A DNA stretch of 64,000 nucleotides from Rheum nobile (Eukaryota > Streptophyta > Magnoliopsida > Caryophyllales > Polygonaceae), in NCBI GenBank assembly GCA_027886185.1, contig WOAB01000109.1, positions 4,754,501-4,818,500 of the forward strand. The letters run 5' to 3'. The translations under genes and the position numbers were made by a program. Below, piece after piece: positions 1-13,436 of this stretch (the first letter of the stretch is position 1; the number at the start of each line of letters is the position of its first letter). Below the pieces are notes generated by a model. The model searched no databases. It worked only from the letters and a program-made list of their open reading frames with translations, and was not told the origin of the DNA.

Positions 1-1129
1 TTATGAAGATTTACATAGTAGATCTAAGGCGGTGTTTGGTTGGGCGGAATAAGTAATGAGGAATGGGTTCGGAATGGTCCAATCCATTCACGATACCAGG
101 CCAGGGAGAAGGGTTTAGGGTCCAGTTTCCTCCATTCACTTACAGAGCCCTTTCTTCTTAGCCATGATTAACGGGCATGGCTACCTGAGCACCTTGTTTG
201 CCTGCAGCCCGCTTTTTCCTATTCCTCCATCACCACTGCCCGCAAATTGGTTCTAGTGGGTGTGGTAGTCGCTGCTTGCGGCTTGCCTGCTTCTAAAGCT
301 GTGAAAGTTGGGGGTGGTTGTCTTTTGACCTGGCATATGGCGGTGCTCAGCATGGTTTCGGTCCAAAGAAAGGGAGATGGTAAATTTGAGGTGCATCCAT
401 GGTTGGGTTTAACGGATGTCGCAAAGGAAAGGCACGAGAAGAGAGTTTGAGTGGTTAGAGATGATGAGGAGTGACGTGAGAGATTGGACAGAAGGTAAAG
501 CGTTGATCTCAAGATATATTACGTGAAGGAAATTTTCGAAAAACCTTTTGAACAGGCAATTTCGCATTCAAGTTTCAGAATCGGAACACAATGCATGAAT
601 ATTTATTGTTGATGTGATATTTTTGCTTGAGCATACTACAAATCCTAGCACTGGAGTGTAAAGTGTAAACCAATAAGTATTGATATTCATTTCGAAAACA
701 TAGCGAAGCTCTAACAATAGCTAAAACTGTCACAATAGCATATCAGACATAGCTATATAAGTAACACCATGACTGACTACCATGTTACTTTGAGACGGTA
801 CTATCCAGACTAAACCTCCCCTCTTTTATGAGGGGTGATTTTGTTGTACTTTCTATCCCTGCAGTGCTCTTAAACAGGTACATTATGACAAAAGACATGT
901 TCCTCAAACAATAAAGAGATGATTAAGTTACAGCCAACCACAAAAGAGCACAGAATAAAATGACAGCCGCCATCATTACAGAATAATATGAATAACATGA
1001 CAGCAGACATTATGAGCAGGCATTAAAAAATAGCTAGTACTAGGAACAAGGTTAAGATAGTAAGTTTAGATTAGCATCAGAACAAAGAACTCAAGACTTC
1101 AGACAAAAAAGTAAGAATTGTAATAGCAC
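1..1129. other. Flank or long intron downstream of the last visible PICKLE-like exon
   Basis: No further PICKLE exon is visible here on the minus strand, although the helicase domain should continue. Positions 29-75 (GTGTTTGGTTGGGCGG and following) look like the terminus of a MITE-type DNA transposon, but I could not find its matching inverted end. Short reading frames at 219-512 (minus) and 247-450 (plus) show no recognisable domain. The stretch is either a long intron with a transposon in it or sequence beyond a truncated gene. Confidence 0.4.
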
Positions 1130-4100
1130 CTGTAGCGGTGTTCCTGTAAGTAGCACGCGGTGTCTAGTAGAGTATTGTGTCAACTGGAAGAACAACTTTG
1201 AATCCTTGTTCTTGAGACGGTGCCCTTCATCTACAATCTAGATTAAGATGTCATAATACATAGAGTTTACAAATGTGTGTACATACAGCAGAATGAAAAA
1301 CCAAGGCAAGAATTTACCATACACTCCCACTTTATTGGCTTCAAAGATAGAGAATCTAGGTTAATCATTTCATAAGAAGTTAGAAGAACATCGAATTTTA
1401 TCCTGTCTTGCTTGCTCTCACTGGTAGGCAGTCCGGACTTCTTCTTGATCTTTGTAGAGCTTTTTGGGTAATAAAACTCATATTCCCGAATAACGCTACG
1501 AGCTTGTGAAGAACCAAAATACATGACCTGCAATATTTTCCATTTACTACATGCAAGACATGCTCTAGAAGGATTACAATGTGAAGATGAAAGGGTACAT
1601 ACGACATTCATGTGAGGAGCCCATGTTGCAAACTCACGCTCCCAATTACGCAATGTTGATAGTGGTGCTACCACTATATGAGGACCAGTAACCTCTTCAA
1701 AGAGTGAGGCCAAGAAAGCAATACTTTGTATGGTTTTACCTGCATCAATTGTTGAGATACAAATAATAAGAATTTTAAGCATCTGAAAGACCAACTCTAA
1801 TAGGAACATGCTTTAAAAATAAATAAAAATAAGCCAAGGAAGCTTTACCAAGTCCCATCTCATCAGCAAGTATCACATGAGTTTGTTTTGACCAGGAAAA
1901 GCGCAAAAAATTCAGCCCTTCAAGCTGATAAGGATGCATAGTACCTTCAGGTATTGAATGAAGTTTATTAGCATTCATAACAGCACATATTGGTGAGTAT
2001 ACATCATAAGGGAATCATGAAATCATATAGAATACTACCTCCAGTTAAAAACTCGGGACTCTGTTCATAATGTTGAAATTCTTTATGTTTGCTTTGTGAT
2101 CCTTTGGCATCACGTGCACCGGCCCTTTGCTTAATAAAAGATTTTTTGCGATGTCTAGACTGGATTCTCTTGAACCTCTCAATTTCTGGCTGAAATGCAG
2201 ATATATCTGATTCGGATTCCCAGTAACACTCATCGTACGGAAGCTCTTTCCACTTCACAAAATACTCCTTCTCATCATCCTCTCCTCTAGAAAAAACAAC
2301 AAACAAATAGTCAAAAACATTTTTTCCTTTCTCGTGTCCTATTAGTATCGAAAATCACAAATACAAAAAATATACAAACTTTTATCTCATAAATGATAAC
2401 ATGAGGACTATTATTGTTGCACAAGAGGAAGGAGAACTATGAAATTAAAATTGCAAAGGAAATTTGTAGTAATGAGTCTAATGACATCCTAAAGTAAAAT
2501 ACCCTATTCCATACAGAGTATGGTTACTAGCAATAGTCTAAACTCTCACCATATTATAATGAAAGTTTCCAGATTGGGATACACGCTATTACTTATTTAA
2601 CAACTCGTCAAAACCACCAAGAATTATCCGGTTCTACATTCGATATGAAATTAATAGGCCTAAAACAAAAACCATCCTGATAAGGCAAACAAGGACCCTG
2701 TCTACAGTAAACTCTCCTAGACGGTTCCAGTTATGGCAGTCTTAGAAGACGAAAGGATATAACCTTTCACAAATACCAAATATCCAATAGTTTTATTATG
2801 CAATTTCAATCATAGAGGAAGAACCAATAAGGCTAAAAAATTTGGCATATGACCATATCCAAATTTTGGTTTGGGTCACTGTAAGTGTAAGTGTAATACA
2901 ATATGGTTCTGGGACATACTAAATCGTTCTAACATTCATATACCATGACCTTCCTCATCACATATGGTAAAAATTGAGATATAAAAACATCCCCGACATT
3001 ACATTTATTAGTAAAAGGGATAACACTTCAAGATGAGTAAACCTGCATGCAAGGATCCGGTCAACAGTAGTCCATTCAGATCGAATAGCAACAAAGTCAT
3101 CTTCTGAACCATTCATTGATTCCATTTGACGATGGAAGTTGTTCACTTTAGTCTTGAGGCGAGGAAGCGATTTATAGGCATTTACAAATTCTTGCTCAGG
3201 CACCCTACAGCAATTAAACAATCAAGATCATATGCGAGATTCTTTCCAATAACAAACTTCCCCAAAAAAATGTGTTAGAATATAGCCTTTATTCTCCACA
3301 AAATGGAATGAAGTAAATGGGGCACTAAAAGTTATATGTTTCCTCGCTAACACGATTAGATAGGTAAGACAAGCATACCATGTGCAATGTAGATAAGACA
3401 AGCCCTTCCACTTTAGAAGGTATTGCTTGACAAGAACTTGCTTTGAACCCAGCTTAGAAGCATCATTATCATCAGCGACCATTGGTCGCATTTCACAATC
3501 AAGAATCTTTTCAACCTCACTAAGAGGGCTCACCTGCAAAGAGAAAATCATTCCAGATTATACACTTGAGCCAAGATAAGCTTTAAGTCGTTTATAATCA
3601 TAATTAAGAGTTCATACACACTCAGGACACTTCCAATCTCCAGGATAGGGAGTTTTCAATTTGGGAAGTAAGCACTTCGGATGGTAAGCATAGGTGCAAG
3701 TTTGACATTCAATGAGGCCTTCACCTTCTCCACAAGACTGGCATAAATCTTCTTTCTACAAAACAAAGGGAAACAGGTTACTTGGATGTTCAAGAAGAAG
3801 AAACCAAATGTATTACTGTACAAACAAGGACAACTTCTACTGCAGAAACTTCGGTAGATCATGGGCAAAAAAGGAGCAGAAATCCATTAAGCCAACTGGA
3901 AAACTTCATAATCAAGCTACACAATCAGCAATTGAAGTCAATCACACGTATCATATCAAGACTCTCAAGTTGAGGAATATTGGTTTATATTTGGCATGCA
4001 CCATGAGTTTTGGCTTTTACTGTGGGGGGGGGGGGGGGGGGGGGAACAAGCAAACAAAGAATGTTTGTTTCCGCAAAAAATGTATTGTGTATGAACATAA

Positions 4101-5261
4101 AAGGCAACAGTTAAGCTTAGATGACAAAGATCAACAATAATTGCAATATTTATGTCTATTCACAAGTAAACTTCCCAAAAGATTAACACATCAACATGGT
4201 ATCAAGACAAATAATATGGATGGTTTCTCATATGATAAGAATTCCAAGCATTTATTGGGGGGATCAAAGCAGTGTAAACTGTAATTTACTCATGGAGGAA
4301 CATACTTTTCATCCATACGAAAAATAGAAGACACGTGCACTCATATACAAAAACACACTCTGAATCCTTCTTAGTGAAGACAATGTAACCGTAACAACCC
4401 GCTTCTATCTAGGAAATTTCTCATTTGCTTAACCTTCCTGAACTCAGTACTGCGAAAGGAAAGACTTCTAAGCTACACACAGTAACTAATCTCCAAAGTC
4501 CAAACCATCTAAATTTGTTAATTACCATCTAAATTTGTTTATTATAGTTAAGCAATAAACCCTATCTATAGACAGGAAGACGACTCTAAATGAAATATAC
4601 CATTGACTGAGGCTGAAAAAAAATGCTATCATGAAGCTTATTGCACACAAGGATCCAGATAGTCTGATGCCTGGTATCATTGAAATGCAACATGGAGCAT
4701 GTCGAATTGTAGTAACATATTATTCTTAATAATTCCGTCCAATCGCCCCTTTGTTGCTTGTTCAAATATAGCCTAGTCAATCATTTTTTTAGGTACAGTA
4801 ATAAATGTCAGTTTCCTTTTCTTTTCATATCTTTCACTTTCTACTTATTGTGTTGTGCTGTGCTTAAAATAAATATTATGTTTAGTTTGTATATAGAGCA
4901 TAAAAAACAATATTAATATACTTCAGTTATCTCCTCGATTTAATTGGGACATTCCCCAAGAGTTCACACCATGTGTCTTAGAAGATATGAAACTTGTAGC
5001 ATCCTTCTTCTTTATTAGGGTTTTTTGAATGTTTTCAGCCCTAAATTTTGCATTCTTTAAAATAGCATTCTGCAGTTCAACCTCCTAGCAGTGGCACATA
5101 AAAAACAATATTAATATACTTACGGCATCTTCCCTGACATATCTTTTCACAGGACCCTCAGATCTTGCTTGTGCTAGGTCTGCTTCATCATCTGATGAAT
5201 CGAGATTGTAGGTAGGTCGCCGATCAGATCTTGTACGAAGTCTTTCAACCAAACTACTCAT
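1130..5261 (-). CDS. PKL: CHD3-type chromatin remodeler, PICKLE-like (5' half, partial)
   Basis: This is a nuclear ATP-dependent remodeler of the CHD3 family; plant PICKLE is linked to H3K27me3 and repression of embryonic traits. Nine exons join to 464 codons without a stop: 5261-5124, 3755-3618, 3533-3379, 3204-3043, 2286-2039, 1944-1849, 1739-1603, 1527-1318 and 1237-1130. Every intron is GT-AG and every phase fits. Exon 1 starts MSSLVERLRTRSDRRP, the family N-terminus. Exon 2 is a PHD finger (CQSC, ECQTC, HPKC, CPEC). Exons 3-5 hold two chromodomains (VKQYLLKWKGLSYLHCTW and YFVKWKELPYDECYWESES). Exons 6-9 begin the SNF2 ATPase with motif I DEMGLGKT, motif II DEGH and motif III LLTGTPLQ. 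The second helicase lobe and C-terminus, well over half of a typical protein of about 1,380 residues, are absent. The gene either continues beyond position 1 after an intron over 1.1 kb or is truncated. Confidence 0.93.
4024..4044 (+). repeat. Homopolymer G21 in PICKLE-like intron 1
   Basis: Twenty-one consecutive G residues on the plus strand, C21 in the pre-mRNA, lie in the 1.37-kb intron between exons 1 and 2. The length may be inexact because such runs are prone to sequencing and assembly error. Confidence 0.8.
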
Positions 5262-5265
5262 CTTT

Positions 5266-5995
5266 CTGGTAAAGGGAGAAACATTCTTTGTTATCAAAGA
5301 CATACTCTCCACAAATAACAAAGAAAAAACCTTTAAATATCTCTGAAAAATGAAATGAAAGTAAGGAAACACCTGCAGTGCAGAGAACTCTTTAGTTAGC
5401 GCAAATGGTGTGGTATCATAGCAAGAGGTACAGGAAATTATATATATTGCAAAATTAGTAATTACTGAGCAATTTTAAAAAAAGGTACACCCAGGAACCG
5501 GCAATATAAACTGTTAAGCTAGGAAACAAATACTGACAAGCCAAACAAATTTATGAAGCCACGGAACCACTTACCACGCACCAAACAAAAACCTCGGACG
5601 AAACTACTCTAAACCTAACAAAAAGCAAGATCCCAGCATTTTTAGGGAAAACAAAATTCGCTCAAATTCGGATTTCCTTTAGCAGCAAGCTGGACAATCT
5701 CGCCGCCATCTTTACTCCAAAAGTGATGACACTGCGCAGTAAGGACCGTTTCCCCATCCGGCGAGCCAAATTCAAGCCCTAGGGTTGGGAATTCAGCAGC
5801 GGAGCAAAAAAAAGCGCGGAAGCAGCAGCAAAAAAGACCAGAGAAATAGCAACGGAGAGAGAAAGAGAGAGAGCATTACCAGTTCGAAGCCAGAGATGAG
5901 AGGGATTTCAGAGGAATTGTAGCAGAATTGTGTGAAACCAAAGATCAATTGGGGGTCAGGGGAATTCTAGCGATTCTAGCGTGAACCGCCAGAAC
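5266..5995 (-). promoter_or_regulatory. 5' UTR, leader intron and probable promoter of the PICKLE-like gene
   Basis: Just upstream of the start codon the minus strand reads a pyrimidine tract then CAG before AAAGATG, a good 3' splice site. A matching donor (CTG/GTAATG) sits near 5880. This suggests a leader exon at about 5880-5990 and a 5' UTR intron of about 600 bp. A TATA-like TTTATATATA lies near 6107-6116 on the minus strand. The model rests on splice consensus only. Confidence 0.45.
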
Positions 5996-6255
5996 TTTTT
6001 CGCTTGTTCTGTCACTGAGATTGAATGTAACAGAAAAAGCAGCTGTCGCCTGTAGCCTGTAGCCTGTAGGCCCTCGAAAAGTACAATCAGCGCTTTGTAA
6101 GTGTGTATATATAAAACTAGGGTATTCAACCGAAAAAGAAAAAAAAAACTAGGGTATTCATGGTCTATTGAAACAACTTTTTATAGTAAAATGGATGAAT
6201 AATATAGTGCCTTGAATAAATTTATGATGAATGATTGAGATTTAATTTAAAGGGG

Positions 6256-6515
6256 TATAAATATGGAAAGTGGAATCAGATACACCTTATTCCTTTCTAT
6301 TACGATTATAATGAGATTTGATTTTATTCTTCTTGATATTTACCCGGCCTCTCAACATCCACTTACATCTCTTCTCTCGCGTCTCTCTGTCAACCTCCAT
6401 TGACGACTAAACTGGAGATTCTCGCTCTCGTCTTCTCGCATCTCTCTATTGCATTTACACTCGTCTCCTTCTTTCTCCTAGTAGAAGTGTCGTCGTCTTC
6501 GTTTGCCGAGAAAAG
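6256..6515 (+). promoter_or_regulatory. Orphan plus-strand TATA box and leader exon
   Basis: A TATAAATA box at 6256-6263 is followed by a CT-rich leader typical of plant 5' UTRs (about 6290-6515). The leader ends in AAAAG/GTAACCC, a good 5' splice site. It points away from the PICKLE-like gene, so the spacer could be a divergent promoter. No plus-strand coding exon follows before the LINE at 7.7 kb, so the unit may be broken or non-coding. Two copies of GTCCATGGTTCGCTGGTTG lie downstream near 6652 and 6730. Confidence 0.35.
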
Positions 6516-7074
6516 GTAACCCTAAAATCAATCTGAGTATTTCTTCAATTTCGGTTTAATGCCGCAAATGGTTTCTTCAATTTGAAGTTCTAATTTAGTA
6601 TTTTTAATCGGTTATGCTCATTTCATCATCATCGTCGCGGATTGTCACCGTCGTCCATGGTTCGCTGGTTGATTTCCTCGTTTTTGTGCCCTAGTTTGTT
6701 CCCATGTATGGAATTTTTTTATTTCTTTGTCCATGGTTCGCTGGTTGATTTTCTCTCTCCATACAAAATCTCATTATTTGGTTTTTTTTATTAACCGTTT
6801 TTTAAGAAAACTACATATGGTGGCCCTTGTTTTATGATAACACACCCACCATAATATCTCTACAACCTATCAATCCATCCATCCATCTCCTTCCATCCAA
6901 CGCTCCTTATTCATCCACTCGTTTTACCTGAGCGTCCTTCTACACAAAATTGTCCTAATTTACATCACTCTACACAAAATCAACTTTTAATTAACGAAAT
7001 TAGTGGAAATTCTTACTTCACACACAATTTCATTTTAGGGTTTAATTTTAATGTATTTATAGAGACTTTTATGG

Positions 7075-7165
7075 TTAAAAAGTTTTTTTTTAAATAGTTT
7101 TTTTTTTTTAAAATAGTTTTTTTTTTAAATAGTTTTTTTTTTTAAAAATAGTTTTTTTTTAATTT
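7075..7165. repeat. T-rich tandem repeat (ATAG plus T8-12 plus A-run)
   Basis: Four or five units made of a poly-T run, a short A-run and ATAG follow each other. This is a simple AT-rich repeat in intergenic DNA; no function is visible. Confidence 0.7.
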
Positions 7166-7225
7166 GGGTGTTATGAGGAATGATAAAAGGAGTAAAAAAG
7201 AGTATTTTTTCAAATAAATTCTCGG

Positions 7226-7361
7226 GGTTCGTTTGGATAGGCGGACATAATGCATTTTAATATATTATTTTGCATTAAAATGCATTAAATCTTGAATTTT
7301 AATGTAATCTATTGCAAAATAATGCATTGTAATGTATTATGGCCATCTATCCAAATGAACC
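7226..7361. mobile_element. Foldback MITE, 136 bp
   Basis: The ends GGTTCGTTTGGATAG (7226-7240) and CTATCCAAATGAACC (7347-7361) are inverted repeats matching at 14 of 15 positions. The complementarity continues inward, so nearly the whole element is one imperfect palindrome of ATGCATT/AATGCAT-type motifs. There is no coding capacity. A target duplication was not clear, so the superfamily is left open. Confidence 0.7.
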
Positions 7362-7772
7362 ATTAATAAAGAGTTGGCCAAACAAGACCTTACACAAGGA
7401 CCTCTATTAACTTCATTTCACACTTGACAGCCCAATTATCATTGACAACTGTTAATTCACCATCTAATATATAGATTGATAATTTTCCACTTTTATGTCC
7501 TTTATAATAAGTTCTTTAAATGATATTGAAAGATAATGATACAACAAGGCATTTAACTCTTAAAAATTGTGCTTTAATTTGAAGAAAACAGAAAATTCAA
7601 TTGATGAGACATGTTGAGAACATTTACGTTAGTTGGGCTTTTTTTGTATGTAATTACCAGATGATACAAAAATTCACAATTTCCATTCGAAGGGTCGTGG
7701 AGTTTCTTGGTTTTTAGAGTTGTAGTCTATTTTCTCTCTCTTTTTGATTAGGAAAGCGATTAGGGGGCTACT

Positions 7773-10700
7773 TCATCTTGAGGTTGGCCGTCCTAGAGCA
7801 TCTTTACGGATGAGATCATAAAGATCTGGAATGACTGTACTTTCTGGTGAAATTGATATGTGGTAGAGTTTAGCTATGAAGTCGGCCACAAAATTAATTT
7901 TCCGAAATATGTGGGTAATACGACAGGAAGAGAAGTGCCGCAGCTCGAGTAGTATGTCTGAAATAATGAGCTCAATTTCCCACGGGCACTCCCATTTGTC
8001 GTTTAAGGCATTGATAAGGCAGAGATTATCGTCTTCGATCTCGATATCTGAGATCCTTAGCTGAATTGCATCTTGAATGACATGACGCATCGAGATTGCT
8101 TCAACTAGGATAGGGGAGATATTCCCCAAGGCACCATTGGCCATAGAGATTGGTTGGCCTTTATGGCCCCGAATGATGTAACCATATGTGGTCGGTCCAT
8201 GGGTATTTTTGGATGCATATGAGTTTAGTTTGTATACATGTATGGGCGGTTTCTCCCATTTAATGTTCTTCCTTTTTCTTCTGGTTACTGGCCCCGCATT
8301 ATTTGGTTTATTCGTAGTGTCTTTTTCTATTTTTGCATTTTTCCAGTCTTGTTTTTGCTTCTGGATGAACGTTGTAAGGTTCGGTATTGTATTCTTATTT
8401 TGATCTTCAAAGATTTGTAGGTTCCTTTGATACCAAATACTCTACCAACATATTGATAAGGTTTCCATCACTATAAAGCTAGATTTATCTTTAATTTCAT
8501 TTAGCAGTTGGGTTGGATTTTTGTTGTTTGTATCCATGTTGCAGATTAGTTGCTCTATTTGTGGATCAATGCTCTTTATTATCTGTTTTGTGTAGGGGCA
8601 TATAAAGAGGATATGTGTTAAGTTTTCCACTGTATATTTGCACTGGGTGCACTCTAGTGGGACAGGGACGTGCCTTTCATATAGTTTTTCATTGGTTGGT
8701 ACTTGGTAATCCATTTTTGCTTACTTCCCATATGAAGTGTTTAATTTTGGGGGGTATATCAAGTTGCCAGATCCAATTTACACTTGATTCAGATAGTCCT
8801 TTGTTCTCGTAAATCATAGTTGTAGCACTCTTGGTTGAGAACCAACCATTTCGATTATATTTCCAGTAGAGTATGTCTTCGAACTCATTATTAGGTAGAG
8901 CTTTATTTGTAATGGTTGTGATTGTATTGTCATCGAGATGTTTTTGCAGTTCTTCTATTTTCCAGGTTTTATCCTGGTTAATATATTAGTCTACTTTTTC
9001 TGTTTTATTGATAAGGGTTATGTCTTTTTCTAGGTTGGCTAGTTGCCCTATAGGGAGCCAGTTATCCTGCCAGAATTTAATGGAACGTCCATTTCCTAGT
9101 TCCCATTGGAGACTCTTTTTAAATTCTAGTATTAGTCTTGTGAGGTTGCTCCATTGCCAAGAGTAGTTTGTGTTGTTTTTCCTCTCGTATTCTAAGATTG
9201 GTTTTGTTTTTAGATATTTTTCCTCGATGATCTTAACCCATATGTTTGTAGGCTCGACGAGTATTTTCCATATTAGTTTCATTTGGAGTGCTTTGTTCAT
9301 GTCTTCGCTTTTCCTGATTCCTAGTCCTCCCTTATTCGTTGCTTTGCAGATTTCATTCCATCATATGAGGGGTTTGTGGTTTATTTCCTTGTTCCAAAAT
9401 AATTGTCGGTTGATTGTGTCTAGTTTTTTGTGGGTGTTGGCTCATAGCATAAAGTTTTTCATAATATAGCTTGGTTGGGCCGATAGTGTTGCTTTAATCA
9501 ATACTTTCCTACCTTCTTGTGACAATGTGTTAACTTTCCATTTGTTGTTTTGTCAATTAGGGGTTGGAAAGTGAATCTTCTTACTCTTTCATTAATAATA
9601 GGGCAGCCAAGATATTTATCAAGACCAGTTGTCGGTACTACATTAAAATTTTGTTAAATTTGCGATATAGTTGTTTGGTTTGTGTTTTTTGTTACTTGGA
9701 ATGCTGACTTGTGGAATTTACTAGTTGACCACATACTTCGCAGTAGTCATCGATACATTTCTTTATTTTGGTACAAATTGCTTGTTTAGTAAATGCAAAG
9801 ATGACGATGTTGTCAGCAAATGCTAGAAATGGGATTTTTGTGCCATGTCTGGTAATTTTGATTCCTAACGGGTTAGTTGTCTATGTCGCTGCTTTTTGTA
9901 GTTGACGCGAAAGAACTTCAACGCCAATAATGAATAGGAAAGGGGATAGGGGTCGCCTTGTCTAAGTCCCATCTTGGGAAAGAATTGTTCCGTGGGTCCA
10001 TTGTTTACAAGTATAGAAAAGGATACTGTTTGGGTACATTCCTTAATCCAGTTTGTGAATTTGTTACAGAATCCAAATTGTTTGAGGGTTTGTAGTAAGA
10101 ATTCCCAGTCTACTCTATCGTACGTCTTTTCCATGTTTAGTTTTAGCGCAACCCACCCTTCCTTTCCTTTTTTAGCTCGGAAGGAGTGAAAGATTTCATG
10201 TGCGACAAGTATATTGTCTTGGATGCATCTTTGTTGAGCAAAGGCTCCTTAGAGTGGGTGAACTAATTTTGGGATTATGGTTTTCAGTCTTTCTATAAGT
10301 ATTTTTGATATGATTTTGTAAATTGTATTGCATATGCTTATTGGTCTATAGTGGTTAGTTGAGCTTGTATTGTCGTATTTGGGTATCAGTGTGATAAAGG
10401 TATGGTTGATTTGTGTAAGTAGCTTTCCATACTGAAAGAAACTTTTCACTACTTTGATGACATCTAGGCTTATAATGTCCCAATATTTTTTGTAGAATCC
10501 GGATGACATACCGTCTGGCCTGGTGATTTATCTTCTTTGATCCCTTCGAGTGATTTTTTTATTTCTTCATTTGTTACAGTTTTAGTGAGGTAGTCGTTAT
10601 CCTCTTGGCTTACTTCTGTTTGGATTACATCTAGCGTCTCTTCAATCTTCCTCTGGTTTATGTGTTGTTTTTTGAATCTTTTTGGATTTCCTTTTTGACA

Positions 10701-11900
10701 TTTTCATGTCCAAGGATGAGTGTTACTTCCATGCTTTTTATTTGCTTAATGTTTTTTTCTGGTTTCTTCTTCCTGTCGTGATGCGGTGGAAATACTTGCT
10801 ATTGGTGTCGGTTGAGGTGATATGTTTGTGCTTAGCTCTCTGTCCCCAATATTTCTATTGGAAAGATAGTAGATATTCTTTCTTTTTGGTTAGTTTTTTT
10901 TTTTTTTTGCGTAGTTTGTTTGATTAGGGTTAGTAATCATGTTCTTTTGTAGTTCTACTAGGTCTTCTTCCACTTTCTTGAGTTGTTCAAAAATGTTTCC
11001 AAATCTTGTCTTGTTCCACTCCTTAATTTTCATTTTTAGTAGTTGTGTTTTCCTTGTGAGTATGTACATTGGGGTCCCTTGGTAGCTATATCGCCATGTT
11101 TGTTTGATTAGGTTCGCTAGGTCTTTTCTGTTTGCCCACATCATTTCGAATTTGAAGGGTTGTGCTATTTTATTTGGAGAGTTTGAGATGTCCAAAGATA
11201 TGGGACAGTGATCAGAAGATGTAAAGGTATGGTTATGAGTTATCAGATTTGTATACCATTGTAGAATTTGGTCGTTTACCATTACTCTATCTAATTTTTC
11301 TAGTATATTATCGTGTGTATTCCTTGATTTCCGCCAAGTGAACGGGTTTCCCGTTGTAGGTATATCGAGAAAGTCATATGTGTTTTTGAAGTTGTTTAAT
11401 CTATTGAATCTATTGAATCTATTGGGGTTTGGGTTGTATCCTCCTTTCTTTTCTTGGGAATTTTGGATCTCATTTAGGTCACTTATCAATATGCATGGTT
11501 TATTGACTGTTTTTATGTATTTTTGGAGATTGGACTAGAAGTCTGATTATTTTTTTCTTAGGGGTGCGTATGCGAAGATGATCATGCTCTCTCTATTATT
11601 TTCAAAAAATTTGAAATTGAAACTTATAAATCGTTGTTCAATAATGTGTATTTGTTGTATTTCATTTTTTAATTGGTGCTCTTTCCACATTATCATGACT
11701 CCTCCAGAGAGGCCCATGGCTGGGGAAACTGCAATGTTGTCGAAGCCTGCCTTTTTCCATCTCTTTTCACATGGTATTTTGTTCATTTTGGTTTCTACTA
11801 GTGCCATTATTTGAATGTAGTTGATTTTACAGAAAGTGTCTATGTCAGTCCAGATATTCTTCATGCCCATACCTCTAATATTCCAAAGGCATATCTTCAT
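7773..11900 (-). pseudogene. LINE ORF2: endonuclease, reverse transcriptase, RNase H (broken)
   Basis: ORF2 would nick the target and prime reverse transcription. It begins MKICLWNIRGMGMKNIW at 11900, the usual start of plant L1 endonuclease. ALVETKM and SDHCPISLDI are endonuclease motifs. Reverse transcriptase fragments include YRPISICNTIYKIISK (about 10340), MEKTYDRVDWEFLL (about 10130) and GLRQGDP (about 9960). The catalytic FADD box reads FADN near 9815, which would abolish activity. A Cys/His zinc-binding segment (CTQCKYTVENLTHILFICP) lies near 8600. A terminal plant-type RNase H (DDNLCLINALND) lies at 7773-8144. Several frameshifts separate the blocks, so this is a fossil. Confidence 0.85.
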
Positions 11901-11905
11901 TGATA

Positions 11906-13237
11906 TTAATGTGGGGGTGGGTAATTAGCTATATTTGTTCTAATTAATAGGCTTGCTCTTACATTTTTATAATGGTGTCGGGTACTATTTGCTTCTTCAT
12001 TTGTTTTTTGGTGTAGATCTTTAGGAATTTTATTTGTTTCGTATGATTGGTATTGTGAAGACTTATAAGTATTAGGTTTAATTGTGGAGTTGGTCATCAG
12101 TTTAGAGCTTCTAAGGTGGACAAGTGTCCCATTTATATTTATATGTGATACTCGTTTATTCAGGTTTGTATGATATTTTGGGTTCTCGCGCAAATCGATC
12201 AAGCTGTTTTTCATTGGCATGTTGGCCTTGCTGCTTTTGTAGTAGCTTTTTTTGTGTTTGGAACCAGTTGTATGAAAGAATATATTAATAAAGTTAGGGT
12301 ATGTGTGGTCCACTCCTATCCAAGTTCCTTGTGTGGAGTTTGCAATATAGTCTGTTTGTTTGTACATGGGAAACTAGTAATTACACTGCCCTTGGTTAGC
12401 CCTGTATGGATTGCGGCACTTATAAAAAATAAGAATGAAGCATTCTGCTTTTTGTGTGAAGCTGTTGTTGGCCTTCCTGCTTCTTTTGGTGAAAGCCAAC
12501 TTTCTTGTGTTGAGAAACTTTCCTTGGCATTGGGCATTGGGAAGTGTTCTTTTGGTTTGTAGTGTTCTGTCTCTAGACTCTAGCTTGTCCAACTCTCTTG
12601 GTTCCTGCACAATCATAGTATTATTGGTTATAATTATATGGGTTCGCTGATAATAACATGTTATAGTCCAAACGGTCCACTTATTTGTCATCTGTTGACT
12701 TTTTCCAGTCCAGGAAGCTATAGTATTAGTGATCTTTTGGGTGTAAAGACAAGGCCTAATTTGGTTGGAATTAATATTAGTATCATTTCTGCTATGTAAG
12801 ATATGATTAAGGGTGATTATTCTAGTATTATCGTTGTAATTTGTAGAGATAATAGTAGCATCATGATCTGTTTGTTCCTTGGTTGGGGTGTCAGTGCGAA
12901 TGAAGCTCATAATGGTTGTATTAGTAATTTTATTGTTATTAATTTTAATCATAGGTTCCTTTAGTAAGCACATAGTCCACTCTTGCAGATTTTTACTTTT
13001 GGATTTCCTGTAGTTTAGGGTGTCAATTAGGCTTAGTTTTTTGCCTATACAGAAGTAAATAACATTGGTATACACATGAAGGATCTTCATTGATACTTGA
13101 TAGGCCATAAAGGCATTACATAATGGTATAGCATCTAGGTGTGTTTTGGCTTTATCAGCCGAGTAGTTTGGTGAGAGTTGGGGACTGGGAGTGAGCGAAA
13201 GTTTTCTTGCCTTTGACCATGGCCACACAGAATCCAT
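11906..13237 (-). pseudogene. Putative LINE ORF1 region
   Basis: One minus-strand frame is open from about 13237 (MDSVWPWSKARK) to 11906, broken only by a stop at 12374-12376. The product would be about 440 residues, rich in Asn, Lys and Thr, and it ends just before the ORF2 start, the place expected for the RNA-binding ORF1 protein. I see no clear DUF4283 or zinc-knuckle motif. The assignment rests on position and openness, and the frame could be fortuitous. Confidence 0.4.
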
Positions 13238-13325
13238 GCAAACTAAAAACGAAATGACAAGGCTTGAAGAGTCTTGTAAGGAATTGATTTTTAGAGTGGG
13301 AAATCCTTTGAGGAAGTGGTGTGCT

Positions 13326-13436
<111 letters not shown>

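Noticed and set aside
219..512. Overlapping short frames at the left edge
   Set aside because: No domain, no conserved motif and no splice context; they do not match the missing part of the PICKLE-like protein.
3712..4140. Plus-strand frame with a Gly run
   Set aside because: It lies in PICKLE-like intron 1 across the G21 tract, antisense to exon 2 at its start, and has no domain.
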